Part shown: in pieces, positions 1 to 8,867 of the stretch
How positions within the stretch are numbered: the stretch's first letter is position 1
Layout: each line of letters starts with the position of its first letter
Origin: Planctomycetota bacterium
GTDB taxonomy: Bacteria; Planctomycetota; Phycisphaerae; WQYP01
DNA: 64,000 bases
Assembly: GCA_021851715.1 (NCBI GenBank)
Contig: JAJZCR010000007.1
Location: forward strand, 1 to 64,000
Reading direction: 5' to 3'
Notes under the pieces: generated by a model
Told to the model about the DNA's origin: nothing
The model's input: the letters and a program-made list of their open reading frames with translations, nothing else
Database searches by the model: none
Made by a program: the position numbers and the translations under genes

Positions 1-118
1 TGTTAAAGAGTAAATCCACCAGTTCAGTGATGGCGGCTTTTTTGTCGACTGCCACCAGAGGAACCTTTACCAGGTCCAGAGTGAGTATATCCGCAAGTCG
101 CATGGACGCTCCGATCAT
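1..118 (-). CDS. PTS EIIA (type 2/PtsN-like) protein, N-terminal fragment
   Basis: This minus-strand reading frame runs off the left edge of the window. Only about 38 residues are visible. After ATG at 118 (or the in-frame ATG at 103) comes MRLADILTLDLVKVPL and then a helix-like DKKAAITELVDLL. That layout (LADIL, a hydrophobic strand, then DK..A..ELVDLL) resembles the start of PTS EIIA domains of the fructose/nitrogen type. Such domains accept phosphate from HPr on a histidine, which is not visible here. A GGAG-like stretch lies upstream of the first ATG. The family call rests on a short piece and could be wrong. Confidence 0.45.
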   Translation of the reverse strand, partial: MIGASMRLADILTLDLVKVPLVAVDKKAAITELVDLLFN

Positions 119-195
119 TCATAAACATCCGCTCTCCATAGGGTACGGGATTAATGTACGGCCATTTTGCTAAGGATTCAAGCCTGCGGCAACTT

Positions 196-362
196 AGGGG
201 TTGTCAGGAAATAAGCTGTACCATACTGGCTGGTCCTTTGGCGGCGGGGCATCGCTTGTCGCTCCTTACAGACCCATTGCCAAGGTATGCGCGTCGCTCG
301 CGCCTCGCCAGCCGCCAAAATGCCTGCGCCGTATTAATACACTTTAGTTCCTGACGGCCCCT
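196..362. repeat. MITE-like long imperfect palindrome
   Basis: The outer arms 196-214 and 344-362 are inverted copies (AGGGGnnGTCAGGAAnTAA, 3 mismatches in 19). The inner arms TTTGGCGGC (237-245) and GCCGCCAAA (311-319) are perfect inverted copies. The sequence between outer and inner arms is also partly complementary (shared TGTA and ATAC blocks). The arms are nearly evenly spaced (22 and 24 bases), so the whole 167 bases could fold as one long hairpin. It has no coding capacity of its own. The right arm overlaps the last nine codons of the GNAT gene at 334-906. A 19-base relative of the left end lies at 12433-12451. This suggests a small non-autonomous element, but no target-site duplication was identified. 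Confidence 0.55.
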
Positions 363-906
363 TCAGTTTTACCAGCGGAGTGGGTACGTCGTAACGCAGG
401 TCCGCCAGCGTGTCGGGGTTGATCTCCTGGACAGTGGGTGCCGGAAACAAGGTTTTGACCACGGCAATTTCATCGCATTGGTCGCGTTTGGGGCATTTGA
501 GGCAGTCGCTCCAGACTTTCAGGGGCAGGGCGTTTTTTTCGACCACGGAAAAACCGAGCTTTTCAAAAAAGATACGCTCATAAGTGAGTGCAAAGAGACG
601 CTGAATTTTTAATTCAATGGCTTCGGCGATAACGGCATTGACCAGGTTTCGGCCAATGCCGCGACCTTGGACGGTGCTATCCACGGCCAGACTTTTAACC
701 TCGGCCAGATCCGCCCAGACAATTTCCAGGGCGCATACGCCAAGGATCCGGGGCGAAGCGGGCGAGTCCTGTTCGTAGATGAAAAAATCCCGCAAGGTTT
801 CATAAAGCTCGGCGTGGGAACGAAAGAGCATCTTGCCGGCGCGGGCGTATTGGCTGATGAGGTCGGCGATGGCGGGAACATCGGTAATGCGGGCTTTGCG
901 AATCAT
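334..906 (-). CDS. GNAT N-acetyltransferase, ArgA-like (probable N-acetylglutamate synthase)
   Basis: A 190-residue GNAT-fold protein. It begins MIRKARITDVPAIADLI, followed by the acetyl-CoA loop VQGRGIGRNLV and a late strand FFEKLGFSVVEK. The segment KCPKRDQCDE is typical of stand-alone GNAT-type N-acetylglutamate synthases, which start arginine synthesis by acetylating glutamate. The start at 906 is preferred over an upstream ATG at 978 because AGGAAA lies just before it and the family begins there. The last residues (about KGPSGTKVY) are encoded within the inverted-repeat element at 196-362, so the C-terminus may have been replaced by element sequence. It is divergent from hisF with a 77-base gap. 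The substrate is inferred from the family. Confidence 0.75.
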   Translation of the reverse strand: MIRKARITDVPAIADLISQYARAGKMLFRSHAELYETLRDFFIYEQDSPASPRILGVCALEIVWADLAEVKSLAVDSTVQGRGIGRNLVNAVIAEAIELKIQRLFALTYERIFFEKLGFSVVEKNALPLKVWSDCLKCPKRDQCDEIAVVKTLFPAPTVQEINPDTLADLRYDVPTPLVKLKGPSGTKVY

Positions 907-983
907 GGCGGTTTCCTTGCAATAAAACCTATGGACCGTTGCCACGCTGGCCATTATCGCGGCGGGCCATATAATCACGGCCT

Positions 984-1811
984 ATGTTAGCCAAACGTAT
1001 CATACCCTGTTTAGATGTCGATCGTGGCCGCGTGGTCAAAGGGGTGAAGTTTTTTGATCATGTGGATGCCGGCGATCCGGTGGAGCAGGCCCTGTTTTAT
1101 GATGCCGGCGGCGCTGATGAACTGGTATTTTATGACATTACCGCCAGCCACGAGGGCCGCGGCATTATGGCGGAAGTGGTGCGCCGAGTTGCGGACAGCG
1201 TGTTTATGCCGATCACGGTGGGGGGTGGTATTGGCAGTGTGGACGATGCGGCGAAGCTGATTCAGGCGGGGGCGGAAAAGGTAAGCATCAATTCGTCGGC
1301 GGTGCGTGATCCGGAATTGCTTTCACAAATTGCCCGCCGGTTCGGGCGATGTGCCACTGTGCTGGGGCTGGATGCCAATCGAGTGAAGCGTGCCGATGGC
1401 AGCGAGTTTTGGGAAGTGTTTATCAATGGCGGACGCGTGGGCACAGGGCGAGAGGTGCTGGCCTGGGCGAAAGAGGCTGAAGATCGCGGGGCCGGAGAGG
1501 TGGTTTTGAATGTGATGAACAGCGACGGCACGCTGGAAGGTTACGATCTGGAAATGACGCGGGCGGTAAGTGCAGCGGTACGCATTCCGGTGGTGGCCAG
1601 CGGTGGCGCGGGCCAGCCAGAGGATTTGCTCAAGGTGCTTACGGATGGCGGGGCGGATGCGGCACTGGCGGCATCCATCTTTCATTTTCGGCAATGGTCG
1701 ATCGGGCAGGTGAAGCAATACCTGGCGGATCACGGCGTGTGTGTGCGGCCTGTGCCGGAGGGGACGGCCATTTTTCCGGCCAGCGGTCGAGATCCGTCAA
1801 TCTGGGCATAA
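984..1811 (+). CDS. hisF: Imidazole glycerol phosphate synthase cyclase subunit HisF
   Basis: HisF joins PRFAR and ammonia (from HisH) to make imidazole glycerol phosphate and AICAR in histidine synthesis. The 275-residue protein shows the half-barrel repeats: [17 protein letters not shown] at the N-terminus (catalytic Asp in CLDVD), VGGGI, the second catalytic Asp in LGLDAN, and [16 protein letters not shown], then VVASGGAG. The LNxMNxDG form is that of the E. coli-type enzyme rather than the SxDRDG type. It is about 20 residues longer than usual, with the extra length at the C-terminus. No hisH or other his gene is adjacent, so it appears to stand alone here. The Shine-Dalgarno sequence is weak. 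Confidence 0.95.
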   Translation: MLAKRIIPCLDVDRGRVVKGVKFFDHVDAGDPVEQALFYDAGGADELVFYDITASHEGRGIMAEVVRRVADSVFMPITVGGGIGSVDDAAKLIQAGAEKVSINSSAVRDPELLSQIARRFGRCATVLGLDANRVKRADGSEFWEVFINGGRVGTGREVLAWAKEAEDRGAGEVVLNVMNSDGTLEGYDLEMTRAVSAAVRIPVVASGGAGQPEDLLKVLTDGGADAALAASIFHFRQWSIGQVKQYLADHGVCVRPVPEGTAIFPASGRDPSIWA

Positions 1812-1996
1812 ATTCAGCGCCGGAGCGTGGTCGCCAAGACGAGAAACGGCCTGGAGACAGCCGCGATTCCAGGGCCGCACGGAAAAATTGCCACGCCCGT
1901 CGGCACGCGGGTGTCGCGCGGCGGTGGAGATAAGCCGTCAAGCTGCTATACTCGTATGATTGAGTGAATAATAGGGTTCCAAGCAGGACCGGAATC

Positions 1997-2935
1997 ATGG
2001 ACGATCTAGACGAGACACAACTGGTCGATGCCAGGAATGGTTTTGGTCCGAAACGGGTGGTGCCTCCGCCAATCAGCCAGCTTGAAGGGAAGCGAAAGCT
2101 CATCGCTTTCGGGTGGTACGGCGGCAAGTTCTCGCACCTCGATTGGCTCCTTCCGCTCCTGCCAAAGTGCCATCACTACTGCGAGCCATTCGCGGGTTCT
2201 GGGGCCGTGCTCATCAACCGGAATCCATCGCCAATCGAAACCTACAACGATCTGGACGGTGAAGTCTGCAATTTCTTCCGCGTTCTACGGGATCAAAAAG
2301 ATAAACTTGTTGAGGCGATTGGCCTCACACCGTTCTCGCGCGAGGAATTCTCCATCGCGTGCGAGCTCGACGTTGCGCAACCACCACTGGAGCGGGCTCG
2401 CCGATTTTACGTGCGTGCGCGGCAGGTTCGCACGGGCCTGGCGCAGACGGCCAGTGTCGGGCGCTGGGCGAACTGCAAAGATACAAGCCGCGCCGGCATG
2501 AGCGGTGTGGTGAGCAGGTGGCTGGGTGCGGTCGACGCCCTGCCGCGGATAGGGGAACGGCTTATCCGCGTACAGATCGAAAACCGCCCTGCCATAGACG
2601 TCGTGGAGTTGTACGATTCTAAACAAACGCTGTTCTATTGCGATCCACCGTACGTGCATGACACCCGGGGAGATTCCAAGGCCTATGGCCATGAAATGAC
2701 CGACGAACACCATCGTGCATTGGCCGACGCCCTGAACCGAGCCAAAGGCATGGTCGCATTTTCCAACTATGACTGCGACCTGATCAACACTCTCTATCCA
2801 TCCAGGCGTTGGCGCAAGATCGTCGGGCCTGAAAGGACGATCCATTCCACCAAAGACACCCGGAGGGAAGTGCTGTGGGTCAACTATGGCCCGGACAAAA
2901 AGCACGCCAGTGAGATGCTCTGGAGAGGGGACTGA
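1997..2935 (+). CDS. D12-class DNA adenine methyltransferase (Dam-like)
   Basis: A 312-residue adenine-N6 methyltransferase that uses S-adenosylmethionine. The family motifs are in order: FGWYGGKFSHLDWLLPLLP (motif X), YCEPFAGSGAVLINR (motif I, SAM binding), and the catalytic DPPY in FYCDPPYVHDTRGD, followed by EHHRALADAL. The ATG at 1997 is chosen because AGGA lies eight bases upstream; a GTG at 1964 would add 11 residues. The stop overlaps the start of the next gene (TGATG), so the two are probably translated together. No restriction endonuclease is seen nearby. It could be an orphan regulatory or phage-derived methylase. Target sequence unknown. Confidence 0.88.
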   Translation: MDDLDETQLVDARNGFGPKRVVPPPISQLEGKRKLIAFGWYGGKFSHLDWLLPLLPKCHHYCEPFAGSGAVLINRNPSPIETYNDLDGEVCNFFRVLRDQKDKLVEAIGLTPFSREEFSIACELDVAQPPLERARRFYVRARQVRTGLAQTASVGRWANCKDTSRAGMSGVVSRWLGAVDALPRIGERLIRVQIENRPAIDVVELYDSKQTLFYCDPPYVHDTRGDSKAYGHEMTDEHHRALADALNRAKGMVAFSNYDCDLINTLYPSRRWRKIVGPERTIHSTKDTRREVLWVNYGPDKKHASEMLWRGD

Positions 2936-3222
2936 TGCCAACGCCGCGCGATATTCTCGACGCTTTCATCACGACCGATGGAATAGATGACCAGGTACGC
3001 GAGCATGCGGCCGGAATGTACGATCAGGCCAATGGCACGGAAATCGCCATTCTCGATTGTATTGGCTTTGTCCGACACTTCCTCCATCTCTTCCACCGGC
3101 ATCGCACCAAATTTCTTGTCGCGTACCAAGCGCTGGTGTTGGCCGAGCCGGATAGCGCCGTCAACCAACTCCTCAAGGAAGCATTTTTGACCCTTCGGCA
3201 AGCTGCCGAATCGGATGAATAG
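2935..3222 (+). CDS. Small hypothetical protein coupled to the DNA methylase
   Basis: A 95-residue protein whose ATG overlaps the stop of the methylase gene (TGATG), which implies translational coupling. The sequence looks like a soluble helical protein (ILDCIGFVRHFLHLFHRHR, then LVAYQALVLAEPDSAVNQLL) with no signal peptide or membrane segment and no cysteine pair. I do not recognise the family. Its position suggests a role linked to the methylase, perhaps as a regulator, accessory subunit or immunity-type partner, but nothing in the sequence shows which. It is too small to be a typical restriction enzyme. Confidence 0.6.
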   Translation: MPTPRDILDAFITTDGIDDQVREHAAGMYDQANGTEIAILDCIGFVRHFLHLFHRHRTKFLVAYQALVLAEPDSAVNQLLKEAFLTLRQAAESDE

Positions 3223-3490
3223 TTGGTGTCTGGGAAGCGAGGGGCGTCAGGTCGGAGATGGTGTCGTCCATGATTTGACTCGCGGCGATGAGGTTATTAT
3301 GATGCCCAAACTTCGTGCAAAGTTTCACAACCTCGGTGTGAGGTCTGGAATTTGCATGTGGTCAACAGTGACCGAGGGAACGGGGAGGGCACGCTGCGGC
3401 AGCGGCGTCTTGGAAAGAGGGCAACTGAAGACTAGGGCGGTGGGCACGCTACGAGAAAGTGGCTATGCTTTTGGAGATGCGGCTTAAATT
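3223..3490 (+). other. Intergenic stretch before the respiratory cluster
   Basis: About 268 bases between the methylase cassette and actA. An open frame at 3215-3487 is present, but its composition (Gly/Arg-rich, no recognisable pattern) is unconvincing. The promoter of the long respiratory cluster should lie here. TATGCT near 3464-3469 is a possible -10 element but has no good -35 at the right distance. GGAG lies near 3473, rather far from the actA ATG at 3491. Confidence 0.35.
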
Positions 3491-4207
3491 ATGAGTGACA
3501 GCGAAAAGCCTTACTTTCACTTCCCCAAATGGTCCAACAAGGTTCCGATGATTGTTGCTGCCGTTGGCGGATTGTTGACGGTGTACGTAATTGTTTTGCT
3601 TGGTTATGGGGCCAATGCCCGTACTCTCAATGTGGGTTATGCACCGGTGCAGCCTGTGCCATTCAGCCATGAGTTGCACGCGGGTTTGTTAGGTATTAAT
3701 TGCGAGTATTGTCATACGGATGTGAAGCGGGCGGCGTATGCCGCGCTGCCACCCACCCAGACCTGCATGAATTGCCATGCGGAAATCGCCCCCAAAAGTA
3801 AAAAGTTGGCGTGGATTCACAAAAGTTATGCCACGGGTCTGCCGGTGCCGTGGATCAAAGTGAATGATGAACCGGATTACGTGTATTTCAACCATGCGGC
3901 GCACGTGAATGCGGGCATAAGTTGCCTTACCTGCCATGGGCACATCAACGAAATGACGCGGGTGTATCAGGCGAAGCCCATGAATATGGCGTGGTGTCTG
4001 GCGTGCCATCGTGATCCGGCACCACATTTGCGGCCCCGCAATGAAGTGACCAATTTGCAGTGGACGCCAAACAATAAGGCGCAACTGGCCCATGATCTGA
4101 ATTTGACGGTAGCAACACTGCCCAAGAACCTGGGCAAGTACTTGATGAAACGCTACAAGATTCCCTCGACGAAGCTTTTGACGGATTGTGAAACATGTCA
4201 CAGATAG
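3491..4207 (+). CDS. actA: Alternative complex III subunit ActA, pentaheme cytochrome c
   Basis: A 238-residue membrane-anchored multiheme cytochrome. One transmembrane segment (about residues 17-40, VPMIVAAVGGLLTVYVIVLL) is followed by a periplasmic part with five CxxCH heme sites: CEYCH, CMNCH, CLTCH, CLACH and CETCH, the last at the very C-terminus. ActA carries electrons from the quinol-oxidising complex towards cytochrome c or the oxidase. It is the first gene of the act cluster, and its last four codons overlap the start of actB. The five-heme count and gene order match known alternative complex III operons. Distal His ligands were not assigned. Confidence 0.93.
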   Translation: MSDSEKPYFHFPKWSNKVPMIVAAVGGLLTVYVIVLLGYGANARTLNVGYAPVQPVPFSHELHAGLLGINCEYCHTDVKRAAYAALPPTQTCMNCHAEIAPKSKKLAWIHKSYATGLPVPWIKVNDEPDYVYFNHAAHVNAGISCLTCHGHINEMTRVYQAKPMNMAWCLACHRDPAPHLRPRNEVTNLQWTPNNKAQLAHDLNLTVATLPKNLGKYLMKRYKIPSTKLLTDCETCHR

Positions 4208-7200
4208 AAAAGAACGTGAAATTAGATGGCAAAAGCTACTGGCGCAGCCTGGATGATCTGGCCGATACGCCGGAATTTCGGCAAATGCTGCATCGGGAAT
4301 TTCCATCGATGGCGGGGGAATGGCTGGATGGCTCGCGCCGGACTTTTCTCAAAATTATGGGGGCGTCGCTGGCGCTGGCCGGCTTGGGCGGTTGCAAAAG
4401 TTGGCCGCGGATGCCCAAAGACACGCTGGCGCCTTATGCCCACCGACCGGCTAATCGCGATCCCGGCGTGCCGGTATATTACACCAGCGGCATGGATTTC
4501 GGCGGTATCGGGCAGGGGATGCTTGTTACCAGCATGGATGGTCGGCCCATTGAGGTGAACGGCAACCCCGGCCATCCGCTCAACCGCGGTTCCACCGATT
4601 TTATTGGGCAGGCCAGCGTGCTTAACGTGTACGATCCGGACCGGAGCCGCAGCGTGCTGATGCGCAGCGGCGGTGCGGATGGCGCACTGGCCGATTCCAG
4701 TTGGGAGGCGTTTGATGCCTTCTGGAAAAAACATGCTGGTTATCTGCACGCCACCAAAGGGCGGCATTTTGCGGTGCTGGCCGGCGAAAATTCTTCCCCC
4801 AGTGTTCATGACATGCGCGAGCGGCTGCTCAAGATGTATCCGGAAGCGTCCTGGTATGAATGGGAACCGATTTCCCGTGACAACGTGCGGCTGGGCACGG
4901 CCATGGCATTTGGCCAGCCGTACCGCGTGGTGCCGAACCTGCAAAATGCCGACGTGGTGCTTTCGCTGGATATGGATTTGTTTGTGGGAGATCCGCTTTC
5001 GATCAAGCTGGCACGCGATTTTGTATCGCGGCGACGCCTGACCGATCCGGAAACCGGCGCAATGGCCAAGTCGATGAACCGGTTGTATGTGGTGGAGTCG
5101 CAGTTCACCAAAACCGGGGCACAGGCTGAAAATGTGCGTCATCGGATACCGGTGGCGGCTCGGGATGTAGCAGCGGTGGCGTGCGCAGTGGCTGCGGAAC
5201 TGGTGCGACAGGGGTTGTCGCTCCCGGCGGCGATTCCGGCAGTGCCAACCGGCATCGCCAAGGCGGATACGGAAGTGATTCGCGCTATTGCCGCCGATCT
5301 GCTTGGGAATAGGGGACGATCCGTGATTGTGGTTGGCAGTCAGCAGCCGCCCGCTGTGCATGCTTTAGCAGCAGCTCTCAATGACGCATTGGGCAATCAC
5401 GGCCGTACCGTGACCTACTATGATGAGCCGATTCCGGAACGCCCGACGCATCTTGCAGATATCCAGGCCTTGGCCGCGGCCATCCGCAAGAAGGAAGTTT
5501 CCACGCTGCTGATTTTAGACGGTAATCCGGCGTACGATGCCCCGGTGGATCTGGACTTTGCCGCATTGCTGAAGACCGTTCCGTTAAGCGTACGGCTGGG
5601 CAATTACGTGGATGAAACCTCGCAACTTTGTACGTGGCATCTGCCCGAGGCGCACTACCTGGAAAACTGGGGCGATGTGCGCACGTTTGACGGCACCGTG
5701 AGCCTGGTGCAGCCGATGATAGCCCCGATTTTTGGGGGTAAGAGCATCATTGAGGTTTTGGCCATTGTGATGCAGGATTCCACCCGCGGCGGTTATGAGA
5801 TTGTGCAAAGGGCCCTGGGCATAAAGTCCAGTGAATGGCGGTGGAAAAAGGCGCTTTTTGACGGCTATGTGGAAAAAACGGCATGGTCGCCGGCCACACC
5901 ATCGCTGACGGTGGGGGGGCTCCATGGCGGTCTAAACAAGTTACTCGCGGTGGCAAGTACGCCGCTTAGCCCGGATAATCTGGAACTCGTTTATATTGCC
6001 GACACCAAGGTTTATGACGGTCGATTTGCCAACAACGGCTGGCTGCAGGAATTGCCCGGCCCGATGACCCGCTTGACCTGGGACAACGTAGCGATGGTGA
6101 ATCCGGTAACGGCGGAAAAGCTGGGTATTAACCCGCACAAAACCAAGATGCTTAAAGTGAGCGTCGGCGGCCGAACGTTGAAGATTCCGGCGTATATCAT
6201 GCCGGGGCAGCCGGAAAATTCCATTGCGATGGCCCTGGGCTATGGCCGCACCAAAGCCGGCAATGTGGGCGATGGGGTGGGATTTGATGTGTACAAAATG
6301 CGCACTGCTGCGGCCTTGAATTTTGAATCCAGTGCCAAAGTGGAAGTGCTGGATGAAGATTATACGCTGGCCACAACGCAGGATCATTTTGTAATGTCCG
6401 TGGTCGGCCAGGAAGCGATTGGTACCCGTGCGCCGGAATTGATCCGGGAAGCCACGTTTGACCAGTGGCAGAAAGATCCGTCCCTGGGCCATAAGAAAAA
6501 GACGGTGGTGCCGTTGTGGGAAGCTCATCGCTTTGACACGGGGTACCAGTGGGGCATGGCGGTGGATTTAACCGCATGCACAGGCTGTTCGGCGTGTGTG
6601 ATTGCCTGCCAGGCGGAAAACAATATTCCGGTGGTGGGTAAGCATCAGGTTTTCATGGGCCGGGAAATGCAGTGGATTCGCATTGACCGGTATTTCCGCG
6701 GCACCGATAGCGGGCAGCCGGCATCCGTGAATCAACCGGTGATGTGCATGCAGTGCGAGAATGCTCCATGTGAAGCAGTATGCCCGGTGGGTGCCACTTC
6801 CACCGCTCCTGACGGACTCAATACCATGACCTACAACCGGTGCATCGGTACCCGTTATTGCATGAACAACTGCCCGTACAAAGTGCGGCGGTTTAACTAC
6901 TTTGACTACAATGCCGGCACTCTGAAAAATCAGTATGAGCCGAATCTGTTACGCGCCCCCATGAACGATTTGGAGGCTTTGCAGAAAAATCCGCAGGTTT
7001 CCATCCGCATGCGCGGCGTGATGGAAAAATGCACGTATTGCGTGCAGCGAATCGAAATTGGCCGCGTCACGGCGGAACGGGATGGCAACCGGCGGATTCG
7101 CGATGGAGAAATAACCCCGGCATGTGCCCAGGCGTGTCCGACGCAGGCGCTGGTATTTGGAAATATCCGGGACCCCAGGAGTAGGGTGTCAATTTTATAT

Positions 7201-7332
7201 GGTCAGCGGCGCTGCTATGGCCTTCTGGATGAAGAACTTGGAACCCTGCCGCGGACGCGATATCTGCCGAAGATATCCAATCCCAATCCGGCCCTGGCGG
7301 AAGTGACTTATACGTCCCTGGGATCGGAGTAA
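4195..7332 (+). CDS. actB: Alternative complex III subunit ActB, molybdopterin-like/iron-sulfur fusion
   Basis: A 1045-residue protein of the complex iron-sulfur molybdoenzyme superfamily. Near the N-terminus it has a Tat signal, SRRTFLKIMGASLALAGLGGC, whose cysteine could also be lipidated. The large middle part is the molybdopterin-oxidoreductase-like domain, which in ActB proteins binds no cofactor. The C-terminal part is a four-cluster ferredoxin domain: CTGCSACVIAC (from residue 795), CMQCENAPCEAVCP, CIGTRYCMNNCP, CTYCVQR and CAQACP. It passes electrons from quinol oxidation towards ActA and ActE. The start overlaps the end of actA by 13 bases. It is close to the usual family length, with no break. 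Confidence 0.95.
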   Translation: MSQIEKNVKLDGKSYWRSLDDLADTPEFRQMLHREFPSMAGEWLDGSRRTFLKIMGASLALAGLGGCKSWPRMPKDTLAPYAHRPANRDPGVPVYYTSGMDFGGIGQGMLVTSMDGRPIEVNGNPGHPLNRGSTDFIGQASVLNVYDPDRSRSVLMRSGGADGALADSSWEAFDAFWKKHAGYLHATKGRHFAVLAGENSSPSVHDMRERLLKMYPEASWYEWEPISRDNVRLGTAMAFGQPYRVVPNLQNADVVLSLDMDLFVGDPLSIKLARDFVSRRRLTDPETGAMAKSMNRLYVVESQFTKTGAQAENVRHRIPVAARDVAAVACAVAAELVRQGLSLPAAIPAVPTGIAKADTEVIRAIAADLLGNRGRSVIVVGSQQPPAVHALAAALNDALGNHGRTVTYYDEPIPERPTHLADIQALAAAIRKKEVSTLLILDGNPAYDAPVDLDFAALLKTVPLSVRLGNYVDETSQLCTWHLPEAHYLENWGDVRTFDGTVSLVQPMIAPIFGGKSIIEVLAIVMQDSTRGGYEIVQRALGIKSSEWRWKKALFDGYVEKTAWSPATPSLTVGGLHGGLNKLLAVASTPLSPDNLELVYIADTKVYDGRFANNGWLQELPGPMTRLTWDNVAMVNPVTAEKLGINPHKTKMLKVSVGGRTLKIPAYIMPGQPENSIAMALGYGRTKAGNVGDGVGFDVYKMRTAAALNFESSAKVEVLDEDYTLATTQDHFVMSVVGQEAIGTRAPELIREATFDQWQKDPSLGHKKKTVVPLWEAHRFDTGYQWGMAVDLTACTGCSACVIACQAENNIPVVGKHQVFMGREMQWIRIDRYFRGTDSGQPASVNQPVMCMQCENAPCEAVCPVGATSTAPDGLNTMTYNRCIGTRYCMNNCPYKVRRFNYFDYNAGTLKNQYEPNLLRAPMNDLEALQKNPQVSIRMRGVMEKCTYCVQRIEIGRVTAERDGNRRIRDGEITPACAQACPTQALVFGNIRDPRSRVSILYGQRRCYGLLDEELGTLPRTRYLPKISNPNPALAEVTYTSLGSE

Positions 7333-7397
7333 AGCAAAGGGCGAGGGTCGGTTGTTTGAGGTGCCGTGTGGCCGGGCGAAATTGTGGAATGTGAATT

Positions 7398-8840
7398 ATG
7401 ACCAGTATACCGGTAGATCAGGATATCAGTCGCGAGTTCGATAATTCGTTCGACCGCATTGAGGGAGAAACGCCGCTGGTGGGTGGCGATTCGAGTTTTC
7501 ACCGCATTACGGAAACCATTTGCGGTGTGGCCGAGGCCCGGCGTGCGCCCAAGACGTGGTACGTGGCACTGGCGATATCGCTGTCGCTGGTGGGGCTGCT
7601 GGGCGTCATGGTTCTTTATGAGCTGTTTACGGGCGTCGGCTTGTGGGGCAATAACAACACGGTGGGGTGGGGCTTCCCGATCATCAACTTTGTGTTCTGG
7701 GTGGGTATCGCGCACGCGGGAACCATGATTTCCGCCATTTTGCTGGTGTTCCGGCAGAAGTGGCGCACGGGTATCAATCGTTTTGCCGAGGCCACAACGG
7801 TTTTTGCCGTGGCCTGTGCGGGTTTGTTCCCGGCGATTCACGTGGGGCGGCCCTGGCTGGCCTACTGGTTGATACCGTATCCCAATGTCATGGGTGATTG
7901 GCCTAATTTTTTCAGTCCGCTGCTGTGGGATGCCTGTGCAGTCGGTACGTACGCGACGGTATCAGGCCTGTTTTGGCATACCGGCATGATTCCGGACCTG
8001 GCGGCGTTTCGTGATCGGTCCACTTCGCGCATCCGCCATACTATTTACGGAATTTTGTCTCTGGGTTGGCGTGGTTCCGCCCGCCATTGGCATATTTATG
8101 AGCGGGCGAACATGTTGCTCGCGGTTTTGTGTACGGGGCTGGTGCTGGGTGTAAGCTCCACGGTGAGCACGGATTTTGCGGTGGGGCAGATACCCGGCTG
8201 GCACGAGGCGATTTTTCCGCCTTACTTTACCGCCGGAGCCTTATTCAGCGGGTTTTGTACCGTGCTGGGCCTGGCGATTCCGGCGCGCTATCTCTTTGGC
8301 CTGAAAGATTTCATCACCAATCGACATATTGATAACCTGGCGAAAATTGCATTGTTGTTCAGTTCGATCATGCTGTACATTTATGTGATCGAATTTTTCA
8401 TCGCCTATTACAGCGGCAGCGGGTACGAGCAATTGCCCTATTTAAACCGGCTGTTCGGCCCGTATTGGTGGCTGGGCTGGGGCATCCTGTTTTTTAACGG
8501 GGTATTTCCCCAAGTGTTCTGGTTCCAATGGGCCAGAACCAATCCGTGGATTTGCGTAGCGATCGGCATCTTCTGCAATCTGGGGATGTGGATGGAGCGC
8601 TTTGTCATCATCATCATATCGCTGCAGCGAGATTTTTTACCGTCATCGTGGCACATGTTCTTCCCAACCTGGGTGGATTTTTGTACGCTGGCGGGTAGTT
8701 TCGGCCTGTTTTTCACGCTGTTCCTGCTGTTTTGCCGGTTCTTGCCCATGGTGGCCATGTCCGAAGTAAAGGCGGTCGTGCCCCAAGGCATACCGAAACA
8801 TGATGTTGATGGCACAAGGCCGCAGATGGAGGGCCATTGA
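7398..8840 (+). CDS. actC: Alternative complex III subunit ActC, NrfD-like membrane protein
   Basis: A 480-residue polytopic protein of the NrfD/PsrC family with about ten membrane segments. Examples are WYVALAISLSLVGLLGVMVLYELF, then FWVGIAHAGTMISAILLVFRQ, and late helices around FFIAYYSGSGYEQ and WMERFVIIIISL. ActC and ActF form the integral core of alternative complex III. ActC is thought to carry the quinol-binding site and, with charged residues in its helices, a possible proton path. It lies 65 bases after actB in the same direction. The short N-terminal cytoplasmic part (ISREFDNSFDRIEGETPLV) is usual for the family. Confidence 0.93.
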   Translation: MTSIPVDQDISREFDNSFDRIEGETPLVGGDSSFHRITETICGVAEARRAPKTWYVALAISLSLVGLLGVMVLYELFTGVGLWGNNNTVGWGFPIINFVFWVGIAHAGTMISAILLVFRQKWRTGINRFAEATTVFAVACAGLFPAIHVGRPWLAYWLIPYPNVMGDWPNFFSPLLWDACAVGTYATVSGLFWHTGMIPDLAAFRDRSTSRIRHTIYGILSLGWRGSARHWHIYERANMLLAVLCTGLVLGVSSTVSTDFAVGQIPGWHEAIFPPYFTAGALFSGFCTVLGLAIPARYLFGLKDFITNRHIDNLAKIALLFSSIMLYIYVIEFFIAYYSGSGYEQLPYLNRLFGPYWWLGWGILFFNGVFPQVFWFQWARTNPWICVAIGIFCNLGMWMERFVIIIISLQRDFLPSSWHMFFPTWVDFCTLAGSFGLFFTLFLLFCRFLPMVAMSEVKAVVPQGIPKHDVDGTRPQMEGH

Positions 8841-8867
8841 TCCGCGGTTGCGGACGGGTGAACATAT

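Noticed and set aside
984-1811. Possible loss of the HisF catalytic DRD motif (reads NSD)
   Set aside because: The NxD form occurs in E. coli-type HisF; the catalytic Asp is kept.
3215-3487. 90-codon open frame before actA
   Set aside because: No recognisable pattern, Gly/Arg-rich composition and poor start; more likely non-coding leader.
7308-7841. Minus-strand frame opposite actC
   Set aside because: High His/Arg/Gln content typical of the reverse of GC-rich coding DNA; actC on the plus strand is certain.
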